Assembly (NCBI GenBank): GCA_963717135.1
Contig: CAVQVN010000002.1
Span: 1 to 64,000 of the forward strand
Direction of reading: 5' to 3'
Source of the DNA: UBA4744 sp963717135
Lineage (GTDB): Bacteria > Actinomycetota > Acidimicrobiia > Spongiisociales > UBA4744
Length of the DNA: 64,000 nt
Of the stretch, positions 17,703 through 27,468 are shown in pieces. Each line of letters starts with the position of its first letter. Position 1 is the stretch's first letter. Under the pieces are notes generated by a model. It searched no databases. It saw only the letters and a program-made list of their open reading frames with translations, and was not told where the DNA came from. The position numbers and the translations under genes were made by a program.

Positions 17703-18359
17703 GATGTGGTTCTTCTCCGCCAACCCCGACCTGGCGTGGGCTTGGTACTTATGGCGGCGCAACACCTGGGGTGCAGCTCCGCCCAACGCCGCCCATCTCG
17801 CTCCGGTCCGTCTGGAGCGGGCGCTGGGGGAACGGTTCCTGGTGATCACCCAGAACATCGACGGGCTCCACCATCAGGCCGGCCACCATCCCGATCGGGT
17901 GTGCGAGGGGCACGGCAACCTCCATCTGATGCGCTGCGGCGCCCCTTGCTGTCTCGACACCTTCCCGGTCCCGCCGGGGATCGGTCCCGCCGACCCGGAT
18001 GAGCCGCTCAGCCTCGAAGATCGGGACCAATTGGTGTGTCCGCGTTGCGGGGCGATGACCCGCCCCACGTCCTGTGGTTCGACGAGGCCTACAACGAGGA
18101 GCACTACCGGATCCACTCAGCCCGGGCCGCCGCCAAACAAGCTTCGCTGCTGCTGGTGATCGGCACTTCCGGGGCCACCCGGCTGCCCCACGACGTGTTC
18201 TCGCTGGCCGGACTCAACGGGGCGGCCCTCATCGACATCAACCCGGAAACCAACCAGTTCTCGCTGCTGGCCGAACGTATGGAGCTGGGCCGGTCGGTCA
18301 AAGCTCCGGCCACCGTCGCGGTGCCCCCTATTGTTGACTTCCTCGAGGAGATCATCTGA
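17700..18359 (+). pseudogene. Sirtuin (Sir2-family NAD-dependent deacylase), C-terminal two thirds, frameshifted
   Basis: This fragment starts abruptly inside a sirtuin at WFFSANPDLAWAWYLWRRNT and keeps FLVITQNIDGLHHQAG (NAD and catalytic His region), the zinc Cys pairs (MRCGAPCC and VCPRCGAM) and, after a one-base frameshift near 18,060, the PHVLWFDEAYNEEHY and LLLVIGTSGATRL motifs. The N-terminal GAGxS motif is absent because of the junction at about 17,700. The stop overlaps the next sirtuin start as TGATG. It is a zinc-containing deacylase-type sirtuin, not a defence-type SIR2 NADase. Confidence 0.75.
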
Positions 18360-18727
18360 TGCCCAAGGAATTCGACCCCGCCGAAGTGGCGAAACAGGCA
18401 TTTGCGCCCGGATGGGAGAAGGAGCACGCCACCGATTACGGCGAGTATCTCGATTCACTGTACGACCCCGATGACCCGTTCCACGACCTCGCCGTGGCCG
18501 CCGAAGCCGAGGACCACGCCACGCGAAAGGGATTGGCGAAGGCCGTCAAGATCCTGGGCAAAGCCGGGCGGATCCTGGTATTCACCGGGGCCGGGATCTC
18601 CACCGAATCGGGAATCCCCGACTTCCGGGGACCGGATGGATTGTGGAAACGCAACGACCCGGCCGACTTCTCCCTCGGAGCGTTCCTGGAGAACCCGGCT
18701 GCCCGGCGCCGCTACTGGGCGATGATA
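18359..18727 (+). pseudogene. Second sirtuin, N-terminal fragment
   Basis: From ATG 18359 about 120 codons encode an N-terminal extension and the NAD-binding start of a sirtuin (ILVFTGAGISTESGIPDFRG, PDGLWKRNDP). Homology ends near RRRYWAMIRDE, and the following codons are antisense to a lipoprotein fragment. The TGATG overlap shows that two sirtuin genes once formed an operon; only the inner ends of both survive here. The two fragments are not halves of one gene, since their order is reversed and the extension differs. Confidence 0.7.
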
Positions 18728-19060
18728 CGCGATGAGCGGCTCATCGACGATGGTGAGCCAGGCGTCCGGCTGGAAGCCGCGCCCGGTGCGGGCGCCGAGC
18801 CAGTCGGTGTAGGAGCCCGTGACTTCGGTGATCGGATCGGCGGGATTAGACATCCACGTCGCCGCCGCGTCTGCGCCGACGGTCAGCGTCCGGTTGGTCG
18901 GGTTGATGTTGCGCACGTAGAAGTCGTTGGCGGCGGGGATTCTTCTCCGTCCTCGGCCGCCGCGAGGAGCCGGGTTCATCCACTTCTGCAATCATCACCG
19001 ACCCCGGAGCGCTCGGATGAGCCACCCCCATCGACACCATCCGGGACAACCTCCCGCACT
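18728..19060 (-). pseudogene. Fragment of a lipoprotein related to the one at 23935-24807
   Basis: The minus strand encodes NDFYVRNINPTNRTLTVGAD and later GRGFQPDAWLTIVDEPLI, which align in order with NDFYIRNPDESTTEYTVSPD and VDLATWSVLLG of the second domain of the 290-residue lipoprotein at 23935. A one-base shift lies just upstream, where AAAEDGEE-type residues sit in another frame. Both ends are missing. It is a displaced, decayed piece of that domain. Confidence 0.5.
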
Positions 19061-19066
19061 GCACAG

Positions 19067-20793
19067 CTAGCGCAGAACCTCGATCTCACTCCAGGCCACC
19101 CAGGAGGGGCTCGACCGCGTCGTGATCCGCACCGCCGTCACGTCGGATCGGGACTCCTCCAACCCGACCTCGAGCCACTCGCCCTGCCGGGTGAACCCCT
19201 CCACCGACGCTACAACCTCGGTGCGGCCATTGTCATAAGTGAACCGCACCTCGTGCGTTGTCTCACCTTCCGGGAACTGGGCAACGAGCAGCCTCACCGC
19301 CGACACCGTCAACGGCTCGGCCAGCGCGATCTCGATCCACTGCGTTGGGAAGTCGCCGGCACCCCACTGGGTGCCGGAGTTGCCGTCGATAGCAGCTGAC
19401 GGGAGCTCCTCGGCAAGTGAGCGCGAGGTAGTCGCGGTCCCATCACGAGCCAGGTTCGGGTCGATCAGCGTCGGGACGCACGGGTCCGGTTGACTAGACG
19501 GGGCCAGCGCCTCGAACAACTCGCCGTCCCCGTCGGTGAACGACCAAGTGGCGTCCCGGACGCCCTGCAACCGGTCGTATCCCCAGTAGATCCAGCCATC
19601 CCAGCCGGCATCGCACGAAGCGGCGATCCACTCCTGCGAGGCGAGAGCCGCCGCGTCCACCGAGGCGTAGATGTCTACGAAGGCGCCGAGCTCGCCCATG
19701 ATCACCGGCTTGGCGGCGTCGATCCCGAAGTTCTCGCCCTGTTGGGCGACGGTCAAGTCGAGGCCCGGGTAGGCATGGAAGTCGAATAGGTCGAGCGCCG
19801 AGTCGGCGACCAATGGGGCCGTGTCCACGTACCACGTGTCGCCGATCCCGGTTGGGTTGGGGAACTGCGGCGCAAAGAATCCCATCGTGACCAGTCCATG
19901 TGGGTCCCGCTGCTTGATTTCCGTGACAACCCGCTCGATCAGCGATCGTAGGTTGTCGGTGACCATGGCCCGCTTGGCTTCCTCGTCGGCCATGTCGTAT
20001 TCGCCGACAGCGGTGCGCACCACACCGGAGTTGAGTGACAGTGGAGGCTCCGTCGTGAATAGCCACTGTTCGTTGAGTATCGACCACACGAGCACGGCCT
20101 CGAGAGGGCGCGGCGGACGACCAGCCCGTCGAGGATGTCACCCCAGTACTCGACGAAGGCGTCGTGGCCGGCGGCGGTCAGGTCATGTGCGTTGCGGTAG
20201 CCGGCGATCGAGGCACTGGCGCCGGCATTGGCGGCGTCGCCGTAGCGGATGTCGGGCAGGTCGTTCGAGGTGAGGATCAGCACGACGTCGTTGGCGGCGG
20301 CGATCCGGATGGCCTCGGCAACGACCTCGAGCCACGGCTCGCTGAGGCCGCCGGGTGTGCTCGAACACTGGCAAGAGTCGAGGAACATGCGCACGGTGTT
20401 GTAGCCCCGAGCCGCCAGCTCTCCGAAAGCGGCGGCCAAGGCATCCGGGTCGAACCAGTCGGGGTCGAGGGCCCGGTCGGCCCCGGCGGTGAACTGCACG
20501 TAGTTGGCGCCCCGGGGGATGAAGGCCGTGCCGTCCCTGGTCAACCCGCCGGCGTCGATCGACACGTCGTGTTGGGGTGCGACCCAAGGTAGAGGTGTGG
20601 TCGAGCTGGGAGCCGCCGTCGGTGTGGGCTGCGGCGGAGCGGTCGAGCTTGGGGCAGCCGGCGAGGCAGTGACGGAAATCGGTGGGGCGGTGGAGGGATC
20701 GCCTTCGGTGACCGACGAGCACGCCCCGGTGATGAGCAGCGCAACCGCTAGAAGTGCGGCCAGAGGCCCGGGACTCGGCAATACTCGACGCAT
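19067..20793 (-). pseudogene. GH5-like glycoside hydrolase lipoprotein with discoidin domain, one frameshift
   Basis: A signal peptide ending in the lipobox LLITGAC is followed by a Ser/Thr/Pro linker and a TIM-barrel hydrolase of the cellulase/mannanase (GH5, clan A) type. The acid/base Glu is in VWSILNEQW and the nucleophile Glu in KPVIMGELGAF; NTVRMFLD marks an early strand. The C-terminal 130 residues (LARDGTATTSRS onward, ending SWVAWSEIEVL) form an F5/8-type C carbohydrate-binding domain. One frame change near 20,100 separates the lipoprotein half from the catalytic half; otherwise the gene is complete, so a sequencing error is possible. ATG 20793 is chosen because it begins the signal peptide. 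Confidence 0.75.
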
Positions 20794-21506
20794 TCGCCTG
20801 ATGCTAGGCGGCGGGCGAACGCCGTCTCGGCCTCCCAACTCAGCACCAATGGCAGAGCTCTGAATCCTCATGCCTCGCATGGCGGCGTGTGGATTGTCGA
20901 GCCTGCGGTATGGGTCGTTTGGCCCTGGTAATGGCTTCCCTATGGCGCGACGGTGGAACAGATTCGCCAGCGCCTACGACCGTGAGAGGTCCGGGTCCCC
21001 CATGAAGCTTCACCCCGAGAAGCGGCTTCCGGTGGGTATCGCCGGCTGCTGGCGGTGCCCCATATGGTGACGTCGAGGGTGGCGGTGTCGAGTCTGAGCC
21101 AGATGGCGCAGGCCTGCCGAAGTCCTTGGCCGAGGTCGAGGACCGACTGAAGGTCGGACCCGGCGGTGTGGAGACGAGAGCCCAATCCGTCCTTTCAGGT
21201 CTGGACGAGTTGCCACGACGACCTGGACGTAGGACTCGATGATGCTTCACAAGGGACCCGGGGTGTGTCGGCGCGCGTACGCGGAATGGCTTTCATCTCC
21301 TGTCGCATCCCCGCTGCCGCTTCCTCACCAAACCGTTCGACCGCGACATCACCCGACCGCTTCAACATCCTTTCGAACTTGGCGACCAGCCTCTCCGGTT
21401 GCCGGCTCGAAACGCGAGGTGTCGGTGCCCGCGCATTCGGCTCGCTGTTCCTCGCCGTCATTGGGACCTCCCTCGAGCAACTCCACGGCTGTCCGGGGTG
21501 CGGGGA
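20794..21506. other. Long gap with possible decayed gene on the minus strand
   Basis: About 710 bases contain no intact gene. On the minus strand, plausible protein-like pieces lie in different frames: ERMLKRSGDVAVERFGEEAA near 21,380-21,320, ESYVQVVVATRPDLKG near 21,220, and SVLDLGQGLRQACAIWLRLD near 21,120. They could be one frame-broken gene ending near 21,060. I cannot name a family. Confidence 0.3.
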
Positions 21507-22403
21507 TCACCCGGCGGCTCCCTCCGACGCCGGTCGGGTTAGGAAGTCAATCAGGATCGGGTTGATGCGTTCCGGGTATTCGTAGTGCGCCAGATGTGAC
21601 GCCCCTTCTATCTCGTGGTATTCGATGTCGGGAAGCAGATCCCGCAACCTCCTCATCGAATCTTCGAGTATCAGCTTGTCCTCGGTTCCCCAGGTGAGCA
21701 GCGTGGGAATGCCCTGAGCCTTCACGTCCTCGTAGGCGGCTCTTGGGTTGGTGAAGCTGTCGCCTCTCACGTTGGCCAGGATTGCTCTCCGTTTCCCCTT
21801 GAAGCGCAACTGCTCGGCGACCTTGCCCTCAAGAACGGCCTTCTTGTCGGGAGATGAGATGCGATTCGACAGGTCGGAGAGCTTGCTGTCTCCCGCCAAC
21901 TGCAGAAGGAGCTCCCCGGCAAGAGGAGTAGTCATGATCTTGGCCATGGGGCTTCCCGAGCCGGCGGCGTCGTCGAACAGCGGTGACAGAAGAGCGAGCC
22001 TCTCCACCTTCCCCGGGTTTGCCGCTACAAAGCAGGCGCCGATACTCCCACCCTGCGATGTTCCCACCACAGACACCGGGTAAGGAATGTCGAGACGGTC
22101 GATCAGTTCGGCAAGCTGCTTGACGTAGAGGGCCCTGTCGTAGGTGCGGAGACCAGGCCTATCAGAGAACCCGTGGCCGATCACGTCGTATCTGAGCACC
22201 CGCAAACCGGCCTCGACCAGATCCTCGATCGTGTTGTCCCACGACACATACGGCGCCGCATTGCCATGAATCAGAACCACACAACACGCGTCAGGATTTC
22301 CCCTCAACTCGTAGTGGGTCACACCGGTCGGTAGCTCCACGAAACTGCCGGGCAGATCTTCCCTGGTCTCGGAAGTCAGATCCGGCTTTCCGATCTCGAA
22401 CAT
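21507..22403 (-). CDS. Alpha/beta hydrolase
   Basis: This is a soluble 298-residue alpha/beta-fold hydrolase. It shows the oxyanion region VVLIHGNAAPYVSW, the motif RYDVIGHGFSDRP, the nucleophile elbow VVGTSQGG, the acid loop TLLTWGTEDKLI and the catalytic His in GASHLAHYEYPERI. The substrate cannot be deduced; the family includes esterases, C-C bond hydrolases and epoxide hydrolases. ATG 22403 follows a clear GGGAGG site, so the longer frame to 22460 is not used. A related C-terminal fragment lies at 34258-34410. Confidence 0.85.
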   Translation of the reverse strand: MFEIGKPDLTSETREDLPGSFVELPTGVTHYELRGNPDACCVVLIHGNAAPYVSWDNTIEDLVEAGLRVLRYDVIGHGFSDRPGLRTYDRALYVKQLAELIDRLDIPYPVSVVGTSQGGSIGACFVAANPGKVERLALLSPLFDDAAGSGSPMAKIMTTPLAGELLLQLAGDSKLSDLSNRISSPDKKAVLEGKVAEQLRFKGKRRAILANVRGDSFTNPRAAYEDVKAQGIPTLLTWGTEDKLILEDSMRRLRDLLPDIEYHEIEGASHLAHYEYPERINPILIDFLTRPASEGAAG

Positions 22404-22548
22404 CGTCCAACCTCCCTGCCAGAAGTCAAGAGACGGACTACTCCAGCCTCCATCAGACACCCGGACCGGATCGGGTACAAGGGACCAAGGTCACAAACCA
22501 CCGCTCCATAACCGGCTGGGAGCGATGACTGCGGCCTACAGCAGAGTG

Positions 22549-22998
22549 TCACCAACCCTTGCTGGAAGGTACACCAAGGGGCAGCCCACTCCGGCCGACC
22601 CGCCGGGCGTGCCGTCTCGTCACCGGTCGGTCACTCGGCGCGTGGGGCGGTTGGTGTTTGAGGAGGGCGGAGATGCGTTGGCGCGTGACGCCGAAGAGTT
22701 GGGCGATCTGGTCCATGGTGTAGCCGTGGGCTCTGAGAGCGGCGGCTTCAGCCTTGCGAAGGGTTGCGCCGACGTCGTGGAGGGCTTCGATGTTGGCGGT
22801 GATGAGGGTGGGGATGCGCGGGGGCGTTTCGGTTTCGACGATTTCGGCGAGACCTTCGCCCGCTTCGAGGCGGGTGAGGAGGTGATGGATGCGGGCCTTG
22901 ATCTGGTGGGAGCGGTCGATGTTGGCCTGGGCCATGTCGTCGAGTTGGCGGAGCACCTTGATGAGGCGGCGAGTGGCGGCTCGAGTTTCAGAGGTCAC
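22549..22998 (-). CDS. HTH-domain DNA-binding protein, paralogue 1
   Basis: This small protein of about 149 residues has a helical N-terminal half and a helix-turn-helix (RAHGYTMDQIAQLFGVTRQRISALL). The same layout is found in the protein at 29532-29906. The frame extends to 23151, but alignment with the paralogue places the start at GTG 22998. That GTG fits a leaderless promoter: TTGACA (23033-23028), 17 bases, CAAACT, six bases, GTG. The tail after residue ~120 is Arg/Pro-rich. The target is unknown. It is divergent from the lipoprotein gene at 23150 and may regulate it. Confidence 0.65.
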   Translation of the reverse strand: MTSETRAATRRLIKVLRQLDDMAQANIDRSHQIKARIHHLLTRLEAGEGLAEIVETETPPRIPTLITANIEALHDVGATLRKAEAAALRAHGYTMDQIAQLFGVTRQRISALLKHQPPHAPSDRPVTRRHARRVGRSGLPLGVPSSKGW

Positions 22999-23027
22999 AG
23001 AACCAGTTTGGAGACCGACGAAGGGCT

Positions 23028-23084
23028 TGTCAATAAGCATTGCCGTAATGACTATTGACATACATCGTGGGTGAGGAGGAGAAT
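23028..23084. promoter_or_regulatory. Back-to-back divergent promoters between HTH gene 1 and a lipoprotein gene
   Basis: TGTCAATA (23028-23035) and TATTGACA (23053-23060) form an inverted repeat. Read outward, each contains a TTGACA -35 box. Leftward, CAAACT follows at 17 bases; rightward, GAGAAT follows at 18 bases. The symmetry could also be an operator. TGTCAATA recurs upstream of the paralogous HTH gene at 29938-29945. Confidence 0.5.
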
Positions 23085-23149
23085 CGCGCTGTGGAGCTTC
23101 GTGAACGTCGACCGTGGCACGTAGCGGATCCGCGAAAGGAGTGCAGACC

Positions 23150-23883
23150 ATGATTCGCAGAAACCTTGCGGTCGGCGCATCATTGATGCTTGTCGCGGCG
23201 ACCGTGGCGTCGTGTGGGAGTAGTCGTGAAACGTTCGCGCCGTTTGCGCTTCAGGTCTCTCCGAACTTCGTTCAGGGCGCTATACCCGGCGCTGCTACCG
23301 GAGTTCTGGTCACCATCACCGACGAGACCGACACGGATACTCCGGTTACGTTGACAGTATCCGCCGACGGGGCACAAGTCACCGTCGAGCCTGGGGAGAT
23401 CAGCCAGGGCGAGGTTGCGGAAGTGACCGTGATCCCAGATGCGGCCACTGGAGAACGACCACTTGAGATCAGCATCACCGGCCGCCGTGGCGAGCTCGAA
23501 CAGGCCGCCAACCGATCGACGACGGTGCTTCCCTGGGAGGACGATCGCAGCGACTACGCCCGGGAACTGCTCCACCTGTTCACAACCTGGCTTGCCGATC
23601 AGCAACCGGACCTCGGGATCGGGCCGGGCACCGAGTTCTCGGGGAGCTTCGTCGCCCCGGAGCTGCTGGTCGTCTCTCACTACCTGTTCATGTCCGACGA
23701 CTGGGAGCTGGGTCTCTCCTGGCACGTCATGGTGCCGCCCCACGACTGGGCCGAGATCTACTTGAGGCCGCGAACGAGCCGGCACCCAGCCTCGCCTTCC
23801 GGCTCGAATCCCAACAGGCTGCTCTCCAGGATGGGATCGTTACCATCGCCTCGGTGGAGCCGCCAGCGGAGATCGTGCGCTGA
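23150..23883 (+). pseudogene. Lipoprotein of unknown function with one frameshift
   Basis: A signal peptide with the lipobox TVASC leads into an extracellular protein of about 245 residues. Residues about 30-125 look like an Ig-like beta domain (VTLTVSADGAQVTVEPGEIS). The second part has DYARELLHLFTTWLADQQPD and a WELGLSWHVMVPPHDWAEIY segment. Near 23,770 the frame must shift by one base to continue naturally as EPAPSLAFRLESQQAALQDG and IASVEPPAEIV with a stop at 23883; in the unshifted frame the tail is Arg/Ser-rich and unlike protein. The gene is otherwise whole, so a sequence error is possible. Confidence 0.6.
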
Positions 23884-23934
23884 ATGCCGCCAATTGCCTC
23901 GACCGTGTCTACTTGAACGAGAAAAGGAATAGTC

Positions 23935-24807
23935 ATGATCCGATCTATCTGCTGGCTGGTAGTGCTCACGATGGCTTTGGCCGCATGTGGAGACACCAGC
24001 GCGAACGATGCGACCACCTCGACCGATGCCCCGATCGGGGGCCCGTATCCGGTCGCCAATCTCTCGATCGTGGTCGAACACCCGGACCGAGACCGCGTCG
24101 AGTACCAGCTGAGCTGTCTCGGCGATACGGCGACGATCACGGGGGACGTCGACATCGATGACCAAGCGGCTTGTCTGGCGTTGGCAAGCGCCGAGGTGGT
24201 CACCCGTCTGGTCGAGGGACCGCCCGCGGACCAGATCTGCACCGAGCAGTACGGCGGCCCGGACGTGGCAACTGTCACCGGGACTATCGACGATCAGCCG
24301 GTCGACACCACCGTGGACCGAACCAACGGCTGCGGCATCTCCGACTGGGACGTACTGCTCGCCGATCTGTTACCCCCCGCCGTCGGGGTCACCGGTGAAG
24401 ATGTGTTCGGTTGGCTTCGGTCGTTCGAAACGCGTGACGGAACGACCATCGTTCAGGTCGACCCAGCCGAGATGCTGACGGGGGACGAGGCAGTTGCCGC
24501 CGCTCGCCAAGACGGCGTCATCGGCGGCGACGAGGATCTGCCCAACGACTTCTACATACGGAATCCGGACGAGTCGACGACCGAATACACCGTCTCGCCG
24601 GACGTCGTGGTGACTCTTCAGGCATGTTACGAGGGAGGCGACTGCGTGACGACAGAACAGGTCGACCTGGCGACCTGGAGCGTCTTGCTCGGGGGCGAGG
24701 ACGATCCAGGCCTCGACTGGGGCTGGTACGGCCAAGGATCGCTCCCCTACACCTTCACGGTGGCAGGTGATCTGATAGTTGAGGTAGCGGAGGTGTATCT
24801 GCCCTGA
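23935..24807 (+). CDS. Lipoprotein with a subtilisin-inhibitor-like (SSI) domain
   Basis: This 290-residue lipoprotein (lipobox ALAAC near residue 18) has two domains. The first, about residues 40-150, matches the Streptomyces subtilisin inhibitor pattern: YQLSCLG, QAACLALASAE, CTEQYGGPDVATVTG, and DRTNGCGISDWDVLL, with the four cysteines placed as in SSI. SSI proteins bind and block serine proteases, so this may be a surface-tethered inhibitor, or the fold may have another use. The second domain (NDFYIRNPDESTTEYTVSPD to the end) is unknown, and a fragment of it occurs at 18728-19060. It lies 51 bases after the preceding lipoprotein gene and may share its message. Confidence 0.7.
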   Translation: MIRSICWLVVLTMALAACGDTSANDATTSTDAPIGGPYPVANLSIVVEHPDRDRVEYQLSCLGDTATITGDVDIDDQAACLALASAEVVTRLVEGPPADQICTEQYGGPDVATVTGTIDDQPVDTTVDRTNGCGISDWDVLLADLLPPAVGVTGEDVFGWLRSFETRDGTTIVQVDPAEMLTGDEAVAAARQDGVIGGDEDLPNDFYIRNPDESTTEYTVSPDVVVTLQACYEGGDCVTTEQVDLATWSVLLGGEDDPGLDWGWYGQGSLPYTFTVAGDLIVEVAEVYLP

Positions 24808-25006
24808 GCTGACCCGCTCTCGCGTCGCTCGTCCTGTTGCGAAGTCAGGTCGAGGCGATAAGCGACGCCTATGGCTGTGACGCCTGATCACTGCTACATC
24901 CTGGTGAGTAGCAGGCACGTGACGGCGGAACCGGGCGCATTCCACCTCCAAGCGTTGCCAAACGCTCGCCGCAGCTGCTGACTCGAATTCTCTGGCATCA
25001 TTGGTG

Positions 25007-25030
25007 GTGTCTGGACACTTATGGAAGTGT
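25007..25030. promoter_or_regulatory. Inverted repeats upstream of sigma gene 1
   Basis: GTGTC-TG-GACAC (25007-25018) overlaps ACACTT-ATGG-AAGTGT (25015-25030). They sit 22-45 bases before the GTG start of the sigma factor, a position fit for an operator or an autoregulated ECF promoter. No standard -10/-35 pair is evident. Confidence 0.35.
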
Positions 25031-25051
25031 TGGACCCGAGCGAGGTGACTC

Positions 25052-25618
25052 GTGGGAATCGCCGCCCCATCGGAGCAGCGCTTTCGCAGCTTGTTCGACC
25101 GGCATCACCGTGAGGTATACGCCTACTGCCGGCGCCGCACCGACGCCCAAACGGCCGCCGATTGTTTTGCAGAGACATTTCTGGTGGCGTGGCGTCGCCT
25201 CGACGATGTCCCTGACGGCGACGCGGCACTGGGATGGCTCTATGGGGTAGCACGGCGGGTACTCGCCAATGAGTTTCGCCGCCGCAAACGGTCACGCCAC
25301 CTGCTGACACGTCTTCGCAATACCGAACCGGTGCCGAATCCCGGACCGGATGTGGTCGTGGTGCAGAAGGAAGAGGACCGCATCATGTTCCAGGCGCTGG
25401 GACGGCTTCGATCGCAGGATCAGGAACTCTTGCGTCTGGCCTGGTGGGAAGAACTCCCCAATACGGCAATTGCGGACCTTCTCGGCTGTTCAGCGAATGC
25501 AGCAACCCACCGGATTCAGCGTGCAGCAAGCCGGGTCGCCAAGGAGTACCGGCGGCTCGACCACGGGCGCAGCCCGGCTGGGGGGCGCCAGCAAATGCGA
25601 AGAGGAGAGTCGACATGA
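25052..25618 (+). CDS. ECF-type RNA polymerase sigma factor, copy 1
   Basis: This 188-residue protein is a group IV sigma factor. Region 2 is seen in FRSLFDRHHREVYAYCRRRT and DCFAETFLVAWRRL, and region 4 in LGRLRSQDQELLRLAWWEEL with an HTH (NTAIADLLGCSANAATHRIQ). It lacks an extended C-terminal domain. The GTG start has a GAGG site six bases upstream. Its stop overlaps the ATG of the next gene as ATGA, so sigma factor and membrane partner are coupled. The partner takes the place usually held by an anti-sigma factor. A second pair of the same design lies at 35433-37440. Confidence 0.85.
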   Translation: MGIAAPSEQRFRSLFDRHHREVYAYCRRRTDAQTAADCFAETFLVAWRRLDDVPDGDAALGWLYGVARRVLANEFRRRKRSRHLLTRLRNTEPVPNPGPDVVVVQKEEDRIMFQALGRLRSQDQELLRLAWWEELPNTAIADLLGCSANAATHRIQRAASRVAKEYRRLDHGRSPAGGRQQMRRGEST

Positions 25619-27468
25619 TCGACGAGGCGTTCATTCAGCGGCGCATTCGGGATGTCAACCCCATTTCGGGTGTCGATGACATCAATGCCAGGGAACTCTC
25701 CAGCGCCGTCGCTGCCGCCCAGACGAGAAGGGCAGCCTTCCTGGAAGCCCCAACCCATCACGAAACACCGGAGCTGCTACGACACACGCCCCTACCACCA
25801 GGTGGACGCCGGGCCTGGGCCTTTGCGGCTGCGTTGGCTCTAGTCGTTGCCACCATCGGCGCCGCCGCTCTCTTCCTGGGAGGCGACAACCCGCCGGTCG
25901 CCGACGGACCGGCCACGCCCACGGCCCCGGAGGTATCGACCACCGCTCCCGAAGTGCTGCCTGCTGCGGCCCTTGGCAAGTGGGACTGGATCAGGATCGA
26001 CGAACCATGGCTGGCGTCGGTGGTGGACATGGCCCCGCTGTCCGAGGGTGGCTTTGTAGTTGCCACGGCCGGCGAGTGGAGCGTGGTCTGGTCGCCCGAC
26101 GGTATCGACTGGCGCGACGCCGACCCACGGCGGGAGGTGACGGTGCTGCCGATGGGTCCCGGGCACATGGCCGCCAACCCCCAGGTAGTCACCACGATCG
26201 GCGGCCGTGTCGTTGTGCTCGACCGCGCCCTGTTCGGTGTCAAGGTCGGCGAACTCAACACAGGGAGCTGGGATTCGATTGAATTCGACACGTCGGACCT
26301 CGCCGGCGCAATCGGCCTGCTGGCCGTTGCCTCCAACGAGTCGCATGTGCTCGTTATCGGCTACGAGGACGACTACGGCGGTCAGGTCTCTGGACTTCGG
26401 GCGCCCGTTGACGGTGGCGAGGAGATGTCGTTGCCGGAGTCTCAGCATTCACGGTACCTGTCCTGGCTGCTCGACCCTCGTACCGGTGAAGTCGAACGAG
26501 GCCCGATCCCTGCCAGCGACTGGGAGGCTGCGGAGAACCAGGGAGATCGGCTCCGCGGCGCGGCGTATGTCTCACTGGCGTGGTTCAAGGACCGGTGGGT
26601 GCTCGACATAGGACACATCGCCGAACAAGGGTTCTGGTTCGTCTCTGAAGATGGGACGACCTGGACCCGGAATCCCGTGCCTCCCGAATTCGACCCCGGG
26701 GCAGGGACGTTGATGGCCGGGCCCGATGCGCTCCTTGCGGAAGGGAATGCCTGGGGAGGCCTCTGGTACAGCGAAGACGGTATCGACTGGACCGGGATCG
26801 ACGAAGACGACGACAGCGAAGTCAGGCCACCCCGTGACGCCGTTGCGTACTCGGAGGTGTTCGGCTATCTGGCCACGCCGTGGAGCGACTCAGGGCTCTA
26901 CATGTCGGGTGACGGTCGTACCTGGCATTACGTCGCCGACTGGCCGGGGGTCGATTATCTGATTGCGTCCGGCGACAGAGCCATCGGAATCGACCGTGAG
27001 TTCTCTGTCTCCTATCTGTTCACGTACAGCGGACGCAGCGAGGGATCCGGCTCGAACGAGGCCGGTCCCTTCGTGGTGTCGTTCACGACGAACCTCGAAT
27101 CCACAGCAGCGACGGAAGCCGATTTGGTCGCGACCTTCCGGTTCGAGGGACGGGCGATCGATGACGGAGTCATTCGCCCCTCGGCGACAGGGACCAGGTC
27201 CGAATCCGTCGATCTCGGCAACGGCCACGAGCAGTGGATCTACACGATGGTGTGCAGCGACGGAAGCGGGACCTTCAGATTGGACGTCGACAGCCGGAGG
27301 TGGGATGAATGGGATGGCTGGTACGCCATCCGCACATACACGGTGATCGACGGCTCCGGTGCCTACCAGGGGATGTCCGGCTACGGGACAGGACTCATCT
27401 CCTGCAACTACGGCGTAGGGCATGTTTGCATCGAAGATTTCGAGGGAACCTTCCGGTTGAGCGATTGA
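25615..27468 (+). CDS. Sigma-coupled membrane protein with Asp-box repeats
   Basis: This 617-residue protein has a cytoplasmic N-terminus of about 70 residues, one membrane helix (WAFAAALALVVATIGAAALF), a Pro/Thr linker and a large extracellular part. In that part, motifs such as WSPDGIDW, VSEDGTTW, YSEDGIDW and MSGDGRTW recur, matching Asp-box (BNR) repeats of beta-propellers. The last 140 residues look like a separate beta-barrel (EGRAIDDGVI and EDFEGTFRLSD, allene-oxide-cyclase/dirigent-like). The ATGA overlap with the sigma gene and the topology suggest that the inner tail could hold the sigma factor and the propeller could sense something outside. This is inference, since no known anti-sigma motif is seen. 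The frame is open upstream, but only ATG 25615 makes sense. Confidence 0.75.
   Translation: MIDEAFIQRRIRDVNPISGVDDINARELSSAVAAAQTRRAAFLEAPTHHETPELLRHTPLPPGGRRAWAFAAALALVVATIGAAALFLGGDNPPVADGPATPTAPEVSTTAPEVLPAAALGKWDWIRIDEPWLASVVDMAPLSEGGFVVATAGEWSVVWSPDGIDWRDADPRREVTVLPMGPGHMAANPQVVTTIGGRVVVLDRALFGVKVGELNTGSWDSIEFDTSDLAGAIGLLAVASNESHVLVIGYEDDYGGQVSGLRAPVDGGEEMSLPESQHSRYLSWLLDPRTGEVERGPIPASDWEAAENQGDRLRGAAYVSLAWFKDRWVLDIGHIAEQGFWFVSEDGTTWTRNPVPPEFDPGAGTLMAGPDALLAEGNAWGGLWYSEDGIDWTGIDEDDDSEVRPPRDAVAYSEVFGYLATPWSDSGLYMSGDGRTWHYVADWPGVDYLIASGDRAIGIDREFSVSYLFTYSGRSEGSGSNEAGPFVVSFTTNLESTAATEADLVATFRFEGRAIDDGVIRPSATGTRSESVDLGNGHEQWIYTMVCSDGSGTFRLDVDSRRWDEWDGWYAIRTYTVIDGSGAYQGMSGYGTGLISCNYGVGHVCIEDFEGTFRLSD

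Noticed and set aside
17700..18727. Sirtuin plus HerA as a SIR2-HerA defence system
   Set aside because: The sirtuins are zinc-containing deacylase types and truncated, and they lie about 9 kb from herA. Defence SIR2 domains are NADases of a different subgroup.
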